Notes: a model not told the origin generated them from the sequence alone. 21,618 nt of DNA from JBBSGC01 sp038254525 (GCA_038254525.1 JBBSGC010000018.1:1-21618), one strand, 5' to 3'. Numbered from the stretch's first letter, positions 7,042-15,303 are shown. Program-made: numbers and translations.

Positions 7042-7998
7042 CTACACCGCCTCCAGGAGCCGGTCGGCGGCGGTCCACGGGTCGCTGCTGCCGTCGACCA
7101 CGGACTTCGCGAGCACGTCGAGGCGCTCGTCGCCGTGCACGTCGGCGAAGCGGGAGCGCAGCGCGGTGACCGCGATCGTCTCGATCTCGTCCCGCGCCCG
7201 CCGGTGCCGTCGGCGCGCCAGCTCACCGGTGTCGACCAGCCACTGTCGGTGCGCCTCGATCCGCTCCACCAGCTCGTCGACGCCCGTACCTTTGGCCGCC
7301 ACCGTCTTGACGATCGGCGGGCGCCACCCACCCGCGACGCGCTCGGCGAGGGCCAGCATCGTGCGCAGCTCCCGGCGCAGGGAGTCGGCTCCGTCCCGGT
7401 CCGCCTTGTTGACCACGTAGACGTCGCCGATCTCGAGAATGCCGGCCTTGGCCGCCTGGATGCCGTCGCCCATCCCGGGAGCCAGCAGGACCACCGTCGT
7501 GTCGGCGAGCCCGGCCACCTCCACCTCCGACTGCCCCACCCCGACGGTCTCCACGAGAACCACGTCACAACCGGCGGCGTCGAGCACCCGAAGCGCCTGC
7601 GGCGCCGCCCAGGAGAGGCCCCCGAGGTGTCCCCGGCTCGCCATCGACCGGATGTAGACGCCACGGTCAGTGGCGTGCGCCTGCATCCGCACCCGGTCAC
7701 CGAGCAGCGCACCTCCGGAGAACGGCGACGAAGGGTCGACCGCGAGCACGCCGACCCGTTTGCCGGCGGCTCGCAGCGCTCCCACGAGCGCAGCTGTCGA
7801 CGTCGACTTGCCCACACCGGGGGAGCCGGTGATGCCCACGACCTGGGCGTTGCCGGTGTGCGGGGACAGCAGTGCCGACACCTCACGCAGCAGCGGCGAG
7901 GCGTCCTCGACCAAGGAGATCAGCCGCGCGACGGCCCGTGGTTCACCGTGCCGAGCGCGCTCCACGAGCTCCGGGACGGACGCGGACCGCCGGCTCAC
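7042..7998 (-). CDS. meaB: MeaB-type G-protein chaperone of B12-dependent mutases
   Basis: The 318-residue product has the full SIMIBI GTPase set: Walker A GITGSPGVGKST (about residues 55-66), the ETVGVGQSE switch (about 150-158) and the base-recognition motif NKAD (about 197-200). The alpha-helical N- and C-terminal extensions fit MeaB/ArgK/MMAA. This family gates delivery of adenosylcobalamin to acyl-CoA mutases and helps eject damaged cofactor. The chosen start is GTG at 7998, whose GTGA overlaps the thiolase stop codon by four bases, which implies translational coupling; longer in-frame extensions overlap the thiolase gene in a different frame and lack homology. Both IcmA and Ecm in this window are possible clients. 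Confidence 0.93.
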   Translation of the reverse strand: MSRRSASVPELVERARHGEPRAVARLISLVEDASPLLREVSALLSPHTGNAQVVGITGSPGVGKSTSTAALVGALRAAGKRVGVLAVDPSSPFSGGALLGDRVRMQAHATDRGVYIRSMASRGHLGGLSWAAPQALRVLDAAGCDVVLVETVGVGQSEVEVAGLADTTVVLLAPGMGDGIQAAKAGILEIGDVYVVNKADRDGADSLRRELRTMLALAERVAGGWRPPIVKTVAAKGTGVDELVERIEAHRQWLVDTGELARRRHRRARDEIETIAVTALRSRFADVHGDERLDVLAKSVVDGSSDPWTAADRLLEAV

Positions 7999-9185
7999 GC
8001 GCCGGGGACTCGGAGGATCAACGCTTCGCCCTGACCGCCGCCGCCGCACAGCGCCGCCACGCCGATGCCGCCACCGCGGCGGCGCAGCTCGAGGGCCAGA
8101 TGCAGCACGAGCCGGGCCCCGCTCATGCCGATCGGGTGTCCGAGCGCGATCGCGCCGCCGTTGACGTTGACGATGTCCTCGCTGATGCCGAGCTCGCGGC
8201 TGCTGGCTATGCCCACCGCCGCGAATGCCTCGTTGATCTCGACCAGGTCGAGATCCTCGGGCGCAACGCCCTCCTTCGCGCAGGCCTGGGCGATCGCGCG
8301 CGCCGGCTGGAGCTGGAGACTCGAGTCCGGGCCGGCGACGCTTCCGGTGGCGCCGATCTCGGCCAACCACTCCAGCCCGAGCTCCTCGGCCCTGGCCTTG
8401 CTCATCACGACGACCGCGCAGGCCCCGTCCGAGATCTGGGAAGCCGAGCCGGCGGTGATCGTCCCATTGCTGTCGAAGGCCGGCCGCAGCCTGCCGAGCG
8501 ACTGCCCGGTGGTGTCGCTACGGACGCCCTCGTCCTCCCGGACCCACGTCGAGTCGCCCCGACGGCTCGGCACCTCGACCGGCACCACCTCGTCGTCGAA
8601 GACACCGTTCTTCCAGCCGAGCGCCGCCCGTTGGTGAGAGCGAGCCGCATACTCGTCCTGCTCCTCGCGAGTGAGCTTGATGCTCTCGGTGTTGCGCTGC
8701 TCGGTCAGCGACCCCATCGCCTGCTGCGTGAACGCGTCGAACAGACCGTCGTGGGCCATCGAGTCGACCAGCGTGGCGTCGCCGTACTTGGTGCCCTCGC
8801 GCGACCTCGGCAACAGATGGGGCGCGTTGGTCATCGACTCCATGCCGCCGGCGACGATCGTGGCGTGCTCGCCCGCGCGGATCAGCACGTCGGCGAGCGC
8901 TATCGCGTTGATGCCGGACAGGCAGACCTTGTTGAGCGTCACCGCGGGAACGGTCATCGGGATACCGGCGCCGTAGGCCGCCTGCCGAGCGGGAATCTGG
9001 CCGGCCCCGGCCTGGAGCACCTGTCCCATGACCACGTAGTCGACCTGCTCAGGAGCGACACCGGCGCGCTCCAGGGCCGCCCTGATGGCGACCGCGCCGA
9101 GGTCGGCTCCGGAGAAGCTCTTGAGGCCACCCAGCAGGCGTCCGATCGGCGTGCGTGCTCCAGCGACGATGACGGTCTCGGTCAT
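7995..9185 (-). CDS. Acetyl-CoA C-acetyltransferase (thiolase)
   Basis: The 396-residue product is a complete biosynthetic-type thiolase. Cys88 in NKVCLSG is the acyl-accepting nucleophile, His350 in GHPIGMSGAR and Cys380 in ALCGGGGQG are the other catalytic residues. It would condense two acetyl-CoA to acetoacetyl-CoA, the entry step of the ethylmalonyl-CoA route, or run in reverse for degradation. ATG at 9183-9185 is preceded by GGGAGGG. A TAGTCT -10 box at 9217-9222 (minus strand) gives a leader of about 25 bases. It is translationally coupled to meaB downstream and divergent from the epimerase gene. The equivalent pair in M. tuberculosis is Rv1322A-fadA4 (Rv1323). A longer start would run into the epimerase promoter region and lacks homology. 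Confidence 0.93.
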   Translation of the reverse strand: MTETVIVAGARTPIGRLLGGLKSFSGADLGAVAIRAALERAGVAPEQVDYVVMGQVLQAGAGQIPARQAAYGAGIPMTVPAVTLNKVCLSGINAIALADVLIRAGEHATIVAGGMESMTNAPHLLPRSREGTKYGDATLVDSMAHDGLFDAFTQQAMGSLTEQRNTESIKLTREEQDEYAARSHQRAALGWKNGVFDDEVVPVEVPSRRGDSTWVREDEGVRSDTTGQSLGRLRPAFDSNGTITAGSASQISDGACAVVVMSKARAEELGLEWLAEIGATGSVAGPDSSLQLQPARAIAQACAKEGVAPEDLDLVEINEAFAAVGIASSRELGISEDIVNVNGGAIALGHPIGMSGARLVLHLALELRRRGGGIGVAALCGGGGQGEALILRVPGA

Positions 9186-9216
9186 GGGTCCCTCCCGCGG
9201 TGCGGCGTCTTCAGGC

Positions 9217-9222
9217 AGACTA
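9217..9222 (-). promoter_or_regulatory. Candidate -10 box of the thiolase-meaB operon
   Basis: Minus-strand TAGTCT fits the actinobacterial -10 pattern TANNNT, and the transcript would begin near 9210, giving a short leader that contains the GGGAGGG ribosome site. The -35 position falls on the edge of the palindrome at 9240-9253 and does not resemble TTGACA. Confidence 0.4.
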
Positions 9223-9239
9223 CCGACCGTCGGGAGGCG

Positions 9240-9253
9240 CGTCGGGCCCGACG
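9240..9253. promoter_or_regulatory. Perfect 14-bp palindrome between thiolase and epimerase genes
   Basis: CGTCGGGCCCGACG is exactly self-complementary and lies in the 127-base divergent region, over the expected -35 position of the thiolase promoter. A further copy of the half-site, CGTCGGG, occurs at 9228-9234, twelve bases from the first half, in direct orientation. This suggests a regulator binding site shared by the two operons; in such GC-rich DNA chance cannot be excluded. Confidence 0.45.
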
Positions 9254-9312
9254 TAGGCGCCACCGGTGTTAGCCGCCTCACCGAGCCTGAGCCGAGCGGA
9301 GGACCCGCGCCC

Positions 9313-9759
9313 GTGTTGGTTCCGCAGCACCTGTTGACCGCAGTCGACCACGTCGGCATCGCCGTGCCGGACCTCGACGAGGCGCTTGCCTTCTACGCCG
9401 ACACCTTCGACCTGCATGCGGTGCACGAGGAGGTCAACGAGGAGCAGGGCGTCCGAGAGGCCATGCTGGCGGTCGGGAACTCCGACACGCGCATCCAGCT
9501 GCTCGCACCGCTGCACGAGGACTCCCCGATCGGCAAGTTCCTTGCACGGCACGGCCAGGGCATCCAACAGCTTGCCTACCGGGTCACAGACCTCGACGCG
9601 GTCTCTTCGGTTCTGCGGGAGCGCGGTGTACGCCTGCTCTACCCGAAGCCGCGTCGGGGCACCGCCGACAGCCGCGTGAACTTCATCCACCCACGCGACG
9701 CCGGTGGTGTGCTGGTCGAGCTCGTCGAGCCCGCTGCCGGCCCGAGCAGGACGCCGTAG
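9313..9759 (+). CDS. mce: Methylmalonyl-CoA/ethylmalonyl-CoA epimerase
   Basis: This 148-residue protein is a vicinal-oxygen-chelate fold epimerase with two beta-alpha-beta-beta-beta halves. Compared with the Propionibacterium enzyme, the metal ligands are His13 (DHVGIAV), Gln62 (IQLL) and Glu137 (VELVEP); the fourth ligand, a His in GLHHMAW, is replaced by Gln in GIQQLAYRV (85-86), as I recall also in M. tuberculosis Rv1322A. It interconverts (2R)- and (2S)-methylmalonyl-CoA and, in the ethylmalonyl-CoA pathway, the ethylmalonyl-CoA epimers made by Ccr and used by Ecm. GTG at 9313 is chosen because GGAGGA lies nine bases upstream and the length then matches the family; upstream in-frame codons add a non-homologous stretch. 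Ccr follows 59 bases later. Confidence 0.92.
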   Translation: MLVPQHLLTAVDHVGIAVPDLDEALAFYADTFDLHAVHEEVNEEQGVREAMLAVGNSDTRIQLLAPLHEDSPIGKFLARHGQGIQQLAYRVTDLDAVSSVLRERGVRLLYPKPRRGTADSRVNFIHPRDAGGVLVELVEPAAGPSRTP

Positions 9760-9781
9760 GCCGGCGGAGCAGGTCACCGGC

Positions 9782-9810
9782 TGCACAAGGCGCCCGTCGC
9801 TGGGTAGTGT
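9782..9810 (+). promoter_or_regulatory. Candidate promoter for a leaderless ccr transcript
   Basis: TGCACA (9782-9787), a 17-base spacer and TAGTGT (9805-9810) form a good sigma-A-like promoter. The -10 box ends 8 bases before the ccr ATG at 9819, so transcription would begin at or next to the start codon. There is no Shine-Dalgarno before that ATG, which agrees with a leaderless mRNA. Confidence 0.55.
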
Positions 9811-9818
9811 CCGGCGGC

Positions 9819-11153
9819 ATGCTGGAGATCCGCGACGCGATAGTGGCCGGCGCGACGCCCGAGGAGCTGGCGGCACTCGAGGTGCCGACCTCCTACCGCG
9901 GGGTGACCGTGCACCGCGAGGACGTGGACATGTTCGCCGGCCTGGCGACCCGCGACAAGGACCCGCGTAAGAGCCTGCACCTCGACGAGGTGCCCGTGCC
10001 CGAGCTCGGTCCCGGCGAGGCACTGGTCGCCGTGCTGGCCAGCGCCATCAACTACAACACGGTGTGGACGTCCATCTTCGAGCCCGTCTCGACGTTCAGC
10101 TTCTTGGCCCGCTACGGCCAGAGCTCGGCCATGGGCAAGCGGCACGATCTCCCCTACCACGTCGTCGGCTCCGATCTGGCCGGGGTCGTCCTGCGTACGG
10201 GCGTGGGCGTCAACGCCTGGCGTCCCGGTGACGAGGTCGTCGCGCACTGCCTGTCGGTTGAGCTCGAGCGCCCAGACGGCCACAACGACACGATGCTCGA
10301 TCCCGAGCAGCGGATCTGGGGCTTCGAGACCAACTTCGGCGGCCTGGCCGAGCTGGCTCTGGTCAAGGCCAACCAGCTGATGCCGAAACCCGCTCATCTG
10401 ACCTGGGAGGAGTCCGCCGCCCCGGGGCTGGTCAACTCCACGGCCTACCGCCAGCTCGTGTCGCGTAACGGCGCGGACATGAAGCAGGGCGACGTGGTGC
10501 TGATCTGGGGAGCATCTGGTGGTCTCGGCTCCTACGCGACCCAGCTTGCGCTGAACGGCGGCGCGGTGCCCGTATGCGTGGTTTCGAGCCCCGAACGGGC
10601 TGAGATCTGCCGGCGCATGGGTGCAGAGCTGATCATCGACCGCGCCGCCGAGGGCTATCGGTTCTGGGCCGACGACACCACTCAGGACCCCGCGGAATGG
10701 CGCCGGCTCGGGCAGCGCATCCGCGAGCTCACCGGTGGCGACGACCCCGACATCGTGTTCGAGCACCCGGGACGCGAGACGTTCGGCGCCAGCGTGTTCG
10801 TCGCGCGCCGGGGCGGCACCGTCGTCACCTGCGCGTCGACGTCCGGCTTCCTCCACGAGTACGACAACCGCTACCTGTGGATGAGCCTCAAACGCATAGT
10901 CGGCTCCCACTTCGCGAACTACCGGGAGTCCTGGGAGGCCAACCGGCTCGTCGCCAAGGGCCTGATCCACCCGACGGTCTCCACGGTGTACCCGATGGAC
11001 CGCACCGGACAGGCGACCTACGACGTCCACCGCAACCTCCACTCGGGCAAGGTCGCGGTACTGTGTCTGGCACCGGAGGAGGGGCTGGGTGTGCGTGACC
11101 CCGAGCTGCGCGCCCGGCACTGGGACGCGATCAACCGTTTCCGCGGGATGTGA
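9819..11153 (+). CDS. ccr: Crotonyl-CoA carboxylase/reductase
   Basis: The 444-residue product is a medium-chain dehydrogenase/reductase that reduces crotonyl-CoA with NADPH while adding CO2 to give (2S)-ethylmalonyl-CoA. The NADPH loop is GASGGLGS (about 231-238). All four residues known to hold CO2 in the Kitasatospora enzyme (Asn81, Phe170, Glu171, His365) are present one position earlier, as Asn80, Phe169, Glu170 and His364, so it should be a true carboxylase and not a simple reductase. ATG at 9819 fits the family start; a GTG at 9807 overlaps the -10 box. It sits between the epimerase, which acts on its product, and a FilP-like gene. It defines the ethylmalonyl-CoA pathway, used for acetate assimilation or for polyketide extender units. 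Confidence 0.96.
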   Translation: MLEIRDAIVAGATPEELAALEVPTSYRGVTVHREDVDMFAGLATRDKDPRKSLHLDEVPVPELGPGEALVAVLASAINYNTVWTSIFEPVSTFSFLARYGQSSAMGKRHDLPYHVVGSDLAGVVLRTGVGVNAWRPGDEVVAHCLSVELERPDGHNDTMLDPEQRIWGFETNFGGLAELALVKANQLMPKPAHLTWEESAAPGLVNSTAYRQLVSRNGADMKQGDVVLIWGASGGLGSYATQLALNGGAVPVCVVSSPERAEICRRMGAELIIDRAAEGYRFWADDTTQDPAEWRRLGQRIRELTGGDDPDIVFEHPGRETFGASVFVARRGGTVVTCASTSGFLHEYDNRYLWMSLKRIVGSHFANYRESWEANRLVAKGLIHPTVSTVYPMDRTGQATYDVHRNLHSGKVAVLCLAPEEGLGVRDPELRARHWDAINRFRGM

Positions 11154-11202
11154 CGGGTCCCCCTTTCTGCACAGCAGCCGACGGCAACAGTGAGGACCGC
11201 CG

Positions 11203-12675
11203 ATGACCGACTCGCAGGGACTCTCGATCTTCGACTCCGGCAGCCCGGGTAGTCCGGGCGGCTCGGACCGTTCCAGCACCTCGACGGGCTCGGCGAGCAC
11301 GCCTGCCGAGGCTGCCGTGAGCGCGCCGACGGGGTTCCCGGTGGTGCGCCGGGGCGGCTACGACCGCGACGCGGTGGACGCCTGGGCGCAGGAGCGGGAC
11401 GCCGCGACCCGCCGTGTGGTCGACGACCTCGACGCGACGGCACGCCGAGCGCGTGACCTCGAGGCGTCGGTGGAGTCCCTGCGACGACAGCTCGCCGAGG
11501 TGAACGCTCCCAGCTACTCCGGTCTAGGCGGCAAGGCAGCCGCGATGCTCACCCTCGCCGAGCAGCAGGCCGATGAGGTGATCGGCCGAGCCCGTGCCCA
11601 GTCGGAGCAGATGCGGCGCCAGGTCGAGCACGACGTGGCGGCGCTGCGTTCCTCGGCCACCCGCGAGGCCGACGACGTACGCGTCGGTGCGCTGAGCGAG
11701 ATCGAGGACCAGCGCGCCCGCTCCCGGTCCGCTGCCGAGGAGGAGCGGTCGCTGGCCAAGGCCGAGGCCGCCGACGTTGTCGCCAGCGCCAAGCGTGAGG
11801 CTCGCCAGGTGCGGCTGGCCGCCGAGCAGGAGTCCAACGCGCTGCGCACCTCGGCCCGCCGCGAGGCCGAGCAGGTCAAGGCAACCGCCGACCGTGAGCT
11901 GACCGAGGCCCGAAGGCTGCTGGCCGTCGAACGGGAGCGCCTGTCGAAGGAGGCGGCTGACAGCCACCGAGCCGCCACCTCCGAGACCGGCCACCTGGTG
12001 GCCGAGGCCGAGCAGCGGGCCGCCGCCGCGGAGGACCGCGCCCAAACCGCGATGGCCCAGGCCAACAAGCACCGCGACGCAGCCACCGCCGAGGCACAGG
12101 GGCAGGTGGCCCGGGCCCGCCGGGAAGCCGAGCAGATCGTCGCCTCGGCGAAGAAGCACGCCCAGCAGCTGCTGGCCAATGCCACCGCCGACCTCGAGCG
12201 CCAGACCAACAACGCCCGCTCCGAGCTCGACCACATGCAGCGCCGACGCGACGCGATCGTCGCCCAGCTTGCGCAGCTGAACGACATAGTTTCGTCCTTC
12301 TCCGGAGTGGAGACGCCGACCGGTGGCGGTGCTCCGGCAACCGGCCGGGCCACGGCGGGTCAAGCAGTCTCTGCCGCCGGTGGCCCCGTTCCGGCGACGG
12401 CCGCCCGCCCCACTCGCTCTGGCCCGACCCAGTCGGCCCCCGCCGCCCGACCGCCCTCGGCGCGGTCCACCCGGGCGGCAGCACCGGCAGCGCCGGCGCC
12501 CGCACCTCCCGCCCCCGCCAAAGCCCCCACCCCGCGCGCGGCGCAGGCACCGGCGCCGCCGGCTCCTGCGAGCGCCGCCCCGACGACCGCGCCGCCAACC
12601 GGAGGACCCGGCAACCCCGCCTCGGCTTCGGACGCCGACGACACGATCGTCATCGAGCCCGTCACCGACCGCTGA
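11203..12675 (+). CDS. FilP/DivIVA-like coiled-coil protein
   Basis: The 490-residue product has a Ser/Gly-rich start (1-40), a DivIVA-like motif VVRRGGYDRDAVDAW (about 47-61), a conserved SYSGLGGKA segment near 104-112, and a long Ala/Glu/Arg-rich coiled coil to about residue 365 with repeated blocks such as REAEQV. The last 120 residues are Pro/Ala-rich low complexity ending in an acidic tail (ADDTIVIEPVTDR). This matches the Streptomyces FilP/Scy family, intermediate-filament-like proteins in tip growth and cell shape that are often mislabelled as cellulose-binding proteins; FilP itself is shorter and lacks the Pro/Ala tail. The ATG at 11203 has GAGGA upstream. It lies 49 bases after ccr and near the epimerase gene, a neighbourhood I also recall for Streptomyces filP. 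Confidence 0.83.
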   Translation: MTDSQGLSIFDSGSPGSPGGSDRSSTSTGSASTPAEAAVSAPTGFPVVRRGGYDRDAVDAWAQERDAATRRVVDDLDATARRARDLEASVESLRRQLAEVNAPSYSGLGGKAAAMLTLAEQQADEVIGRARAQSEQMRRQVEHDVAALRSSATREADDVRVGALSEIEDQRARSRSAAEEERSLAKAEAADVVASAKREARQVRLAAEQESNALRTSARREAEQVKATADRELTEARRLLAVERERLSKEAADSHRAATSETGHLVAEAEQRAAAAEDRAQTAMAQANKHRDAATAEAQGQVARARREAEQIVASAKKHAQQLLANATADLERQTNNARSELDHMQRRRDAIVAQLAQLNDIVSSFSGVETPTGGGAPATGRATAGQAVSAAGGPVPATAARPTRSGPTQSAPAARPPSARSTRAAAPAAPAPAPPAPAKAPTPRAAQAPAPPAPASAAPTTAPPTGGPGNPASASDADDTIVIEPVTDR

Positions 12676-12724
12676 GGCAGCCTCCCTGACCGCTCCTCAC
12701 ACCCAACGACCATGCGCCACTCGA

Positions 12725-13513
12725 TCAGGGCCGGCCCAGCGGCGGAAAGGCGGCCGGCGTCCGGTCGGCGTAGGCGGACGTGTCGGCCTTGTCCATGGGG
12801 CCGGTCCAGCTGCGCGGCAGCGGCACGGTCACCTTCGGCGCCAGTCGGGTGACGATCTCGTCGAGCACCCGCTCGGCCTGGCCTACCCACAGGTGCTTGG
12901 CGCCGTCGACAGCGACGACCTCGGCCTGCGGCACCCGGGCGAAGCGCTGCGCGGCCTCGGCAGGGCGGAGGTAGTCGTCGAGCTCGGGCACCAGGACCAC
13001 CAGCGGCTTGCCCGAGGCAGCCCATCGGTCGAGTTCGTCGGTCCCGGCCGAGCGCAGCGGCGGGGAGAGTAGGACGGCACCGGCAAGCCGCTGGTCGAGA
13101 CCGTGGACCAGCGCCAGGTCGGTCCCGAAGGACCAGCCGACGAGCCACGGTGGAGGCAGCTCGGCGAGCTCCGCGTACTCGATGGCCGCGGCCACGTCGA
13201 ACCGCTCACCGATGCCGGAGTCGAAGCTGCCCTCGCTGGTGCCCTGCAGGCTCGACGTGCCGCGGGTGTTGAAACGCAGCACGGCGATGCCTGCCAGCGC
13301 CGGCAACCGGTAGGCCGCCTTGCGGAAGAGGTGACTGTCCATCATTCCGCCATGGGTGGGCAGCGGATGCAGAGCGATCATCGTGGCGACCGGGTCGCGG
13401 TCCAGCGGGCGGGCCAGCTCGGCGACCAGGCGCAACCCGTCGGCGGTGCGCAACACGAGCGGCTCGCGACGGGCCGGCAGCACCGACGTGCCCCGGATCG
13501 GCGCGGAGGTCAC
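12725..13513 (-). CDS. Alpha/beta hydrolase
   Basis: The 262-residue product has the alpha/beta hydrolase fold with nucleophile elbow GWSFG (Ser128), an acid in PELDDYLRP (Asp179 or 180) and His207 in GAKHLW, plus the early motif ALHPLPTHGG that shapes the oxyanion hole. This type resembles short dienelactone-hydrolase-like esterases. It is cytoplasmic, as no signal peptide is visible. Start GTG at 13513 is one base away from the stop of the upstream 3-hydroxybutyryl-CoA dehydrogenase, so the two are surely translated together. A thioesterase or esterase role tied to acyl-CoA metabolism is possible from context, but the substrate is unknown. Its 3' end faces the FilP-like gene, 49 bases away. 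Confidence 0.83.
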   Translation of the reverse strand: MTSAPIRGTSVLPARREPLVLRTADGLRLVAELARPLDRDPVATMIALHPLPTHGGMMDSHLFRKAAYRLPALAGIAVLRFNTRGTSSLQGTSEGSFDSGIGERFDVAAAIEYAELAELPPPWLVGWSFGTDLALVHGLDQRLAGAVLLSPPLRSAGTDELDRWAASGKPLVVLVPELDDYLRPAEAAQRFARVPQAEVVAVDGAKHLWVGQAERVLDEIVTRLAPKVTVPLPRSWTGPMDKADTSAYADRTPAAFPPLGRP

Positions 13514-13514
13514 G

Positions 13515-15296
13515 TCACCGGGTCGAGTAGTCGCGGAAGCCTCGTCCGCTCTTGCGACCGAGGTAGCCCGCCGTCACCAGGTGCTCGAGGAGCGGCGTCG
13601 GCGCGAAGCCGGGCTCGCGGAACTCGGCGAACAACGTGCGCTGGATGGCCAGCGAGACGTCGTTGCCGACGACGTCGAGCAGCTCGAAGGGGCCCATCGG
13701 CAAGGCGCAGCCACTCTTCATGGCGGTGTCGATGTCATCGGCACTGGCGTAGTTGGCCTCGACCATGCGCACGGCGTCGTTGAGGTAGGGGAACAGCAGC
13801 GCGTTGACTATGAAGCCGGCCCGGTCCTTGCAGGTGACCGGATGCCGACCGATCGCTTCGCACAGGGCCTGGACGGTCTCGGTCACCTCGGACGACGTCG
13901 CCACCGTGGAGACGACCTCCACCAGCTCCATCACCGGAGCCGGGTTGAAGAAGTGCATGCCGACGACGTCGCCGGCGCGTGCGGTGACCGATGCGCATTC
14001 GATCACCGGCAGCGACGAGGTGGTCGTGGCGAGGATCGCCCCGGGCCGGCAGATCTCGTCGAGGTTCTCGAACAGGGCCTTCTTGACCGGCAGCGACTCC
14101 ACCACAGCCTCGACCACCAGGTCGACGTCACGCAGGTCCGCCAGGTCCGTCGTGCCGGTGACGTGCTCCAGCAGCGCATCCTTGGCGCGCTCGTCGAGCC
14201 GGCCGCGTGAGATCTGCTTGTCGAGGGAGCGCGTGATGGCGGCGCGCACCACCTGGACCTTCTCGACGCTGCGCGTGGCGCTGACCACGTCGAACCCGGC
14301 GCGGGCGAAGACCTCGACGATTCCGGTCGCCATCGTGCCGGAACCGACGACGCCCACCTTGCGGATCGGCCGGTGCAGCGACGGTGTTGCGTCCGTACCC
14401 GGGGTCTCGTCGTCGTCGACGACGACCGGCGAGTCGGGACCGGAGTAGGTGTAGAAACCGCGCCCGGTCTTGCGACCCAGCAGCCCCGCGGTGACCATCT
14501 GCTTGAGCACCGGCGCCGGTGCGTGCAGCCGGTCGCGGCTCTGCAGATACATCGTCTCCAGGATCTCGTACGCGGTGTCCAGGCCGATCAGGTCGAGCAG
14601 CGCCAGCGGACCCATCGGGTAGCCGCACCCCAACCGCATGGCGGTGTCGATGTCCTCACGGCTGGCGAAGCGCGCCTCGTACATCGACGCGGCGTGGTTG
14701 AGGTAGCCGAACAGCAGCGCGTTGGCGATGAACCCTGCCTTGTCACCGGCAACCACTGGGTTCTTGCCGAGCCGGCGGGCCAGGGCCGTCACGTCGTCGA
14801 CGACATCGGGCGACGTCACGACGGTGCGGATCACCTCGACGAACGCCTGCACCGGAGCCGGGTTGAAGAAGTGCATGCCGACCACCCGGTTCGGCCGGCT
14901 GGTCGCCGCCGAGATCTGGGTGACCGACAGCGACGACGTGTTGGTGGCCAGCACCGCGTCCGCACCGACGATCTCGTCGAGCCGGGTGAAGATCGCTCGC
15001 TTGAGGTCCAGCTGCTCGACGACCGCCTCGACCACGAGGTCGCACTCCTTGAGCTCGGCGAGGTCGGTGCCGAAGGTGATCCGATCGAAGATCGCCGACT
15101 GTTCCTCGCCGGTGAGCTTGCCGCGGCTGACCGCTCGGTCGGTCGAGTGCGAGATGTGCTGCCGACCGCGGTCCACCTGCTCCGGTGACTGCTCGATCCC
15201 CACGACTGCGAAGCCGTTGCGGGAGAACACCTCGGCGATGCCCGCTCCCATCGTGCCCAGACCGACCACACCGATCGTGTGAAACGTGCGCGACAT
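13515..15296 (-). CDS. Tandem two-domain 3-hydroxybutyryl-CoA dehydrogenase
   Basis: The 593-residue protein is two complete 3-hydroxyacyl-CoA dehydrogenases in a row, residues 1-285 and about 310-593, joined by a short acidic linker. Each has a Rossmann motif (GLGTMG at 12-17, GSGTMA at 318-323) and all four catalytic residues: Ser121, His142, Glu154, Asn192, and Ser427, His448, Glu460, Asn498. The second copy reads ATTTSS where the first has ATNTSS. It oxidises or forms 3-hydroxybutyryl-CoA with NAD(P)H, the step after thiolase in this region. ATG at 15296 is preceded seven bases earlier by CAGACT, so the mRNA may be leaderless. It is followed by the alpha/beta hydrolase with one base between and is divergent from nucS. 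Confidence 0.93.
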   Translation of the reverse strand: MSRTFHTIGVVGLGTMGAGIAEVFSRNGFAVVGIEQSPEQVDRGRQHISHSTDRAVSRGKLTGEEQSAIFDRITFGTDLAELKECDLVVEAVVEQLDLKRAIFTRLDEIVGADAVLATNTSSLSVTQISAATSRPNRVVGMHFFNPAPVQAFVEVIRTVVTSPDVVDDVTALARRLGKNPVVAGDKAGFIANALLFGYLNHAASMYEARFASREDIDTAMRLGCGYPMGPLALLDLIGLDTAYEILETMYLQSRDRLHAPAPVLKQMVTAGLLGRKTGRGFYTYSGPDSPVVVDDDETPGTDATPSLHRPIRKVGVVGSGTMATGIVEVFARAGFDVVSATRSVEKVQVVRAAITRSLDKQISRGRLDERAKDALLEHVTGTTDLADLRDVDLVVEAVVESLPVKKALFENLDEICRPGAILATTTSSLPVIECASVTARAGDVVGMHFFNPAPVMELVEVVSTVATSSEVTETVQALCEAIGRHPVTCKDRAGFIVNALLFPYLNDAVRMVEANYASADDIDTAMKSGCALPMGPFELLDVVGNDVSLAIQRTLFAEFREPGFAPTPLLEHLVTAGYLGRKSGRGFRDYSTR

Positions 15297-15303
15297 GGCG
15301 GGC

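Noticed and set aside
6133..9272. Long plus-strand frames across the transporter, meaB and thiolase genes
   Set aside because: They are GC-driven shadow frames with Arg/Pro/His-rich translations that cross several real gene boundaries.
9774..11300. Long minus-strand open frame opposite ccr
   Set aside because: The ccr reading frame carries all family motifs. The antisense frame spans intergenic sequence and has no recognisable domain.
12361..12640. Repeat array in the 3' part of the filP-like gene
   Set aside because: The Pro/Ala codon repetition is low-complexity coding sequence without a fixed repeat unit.
12676..12724. Terminator between the convergent filP-like and hydrolase genes
   Set aside because: I looked for a hairpin in these 49 bases and found none of useful length.
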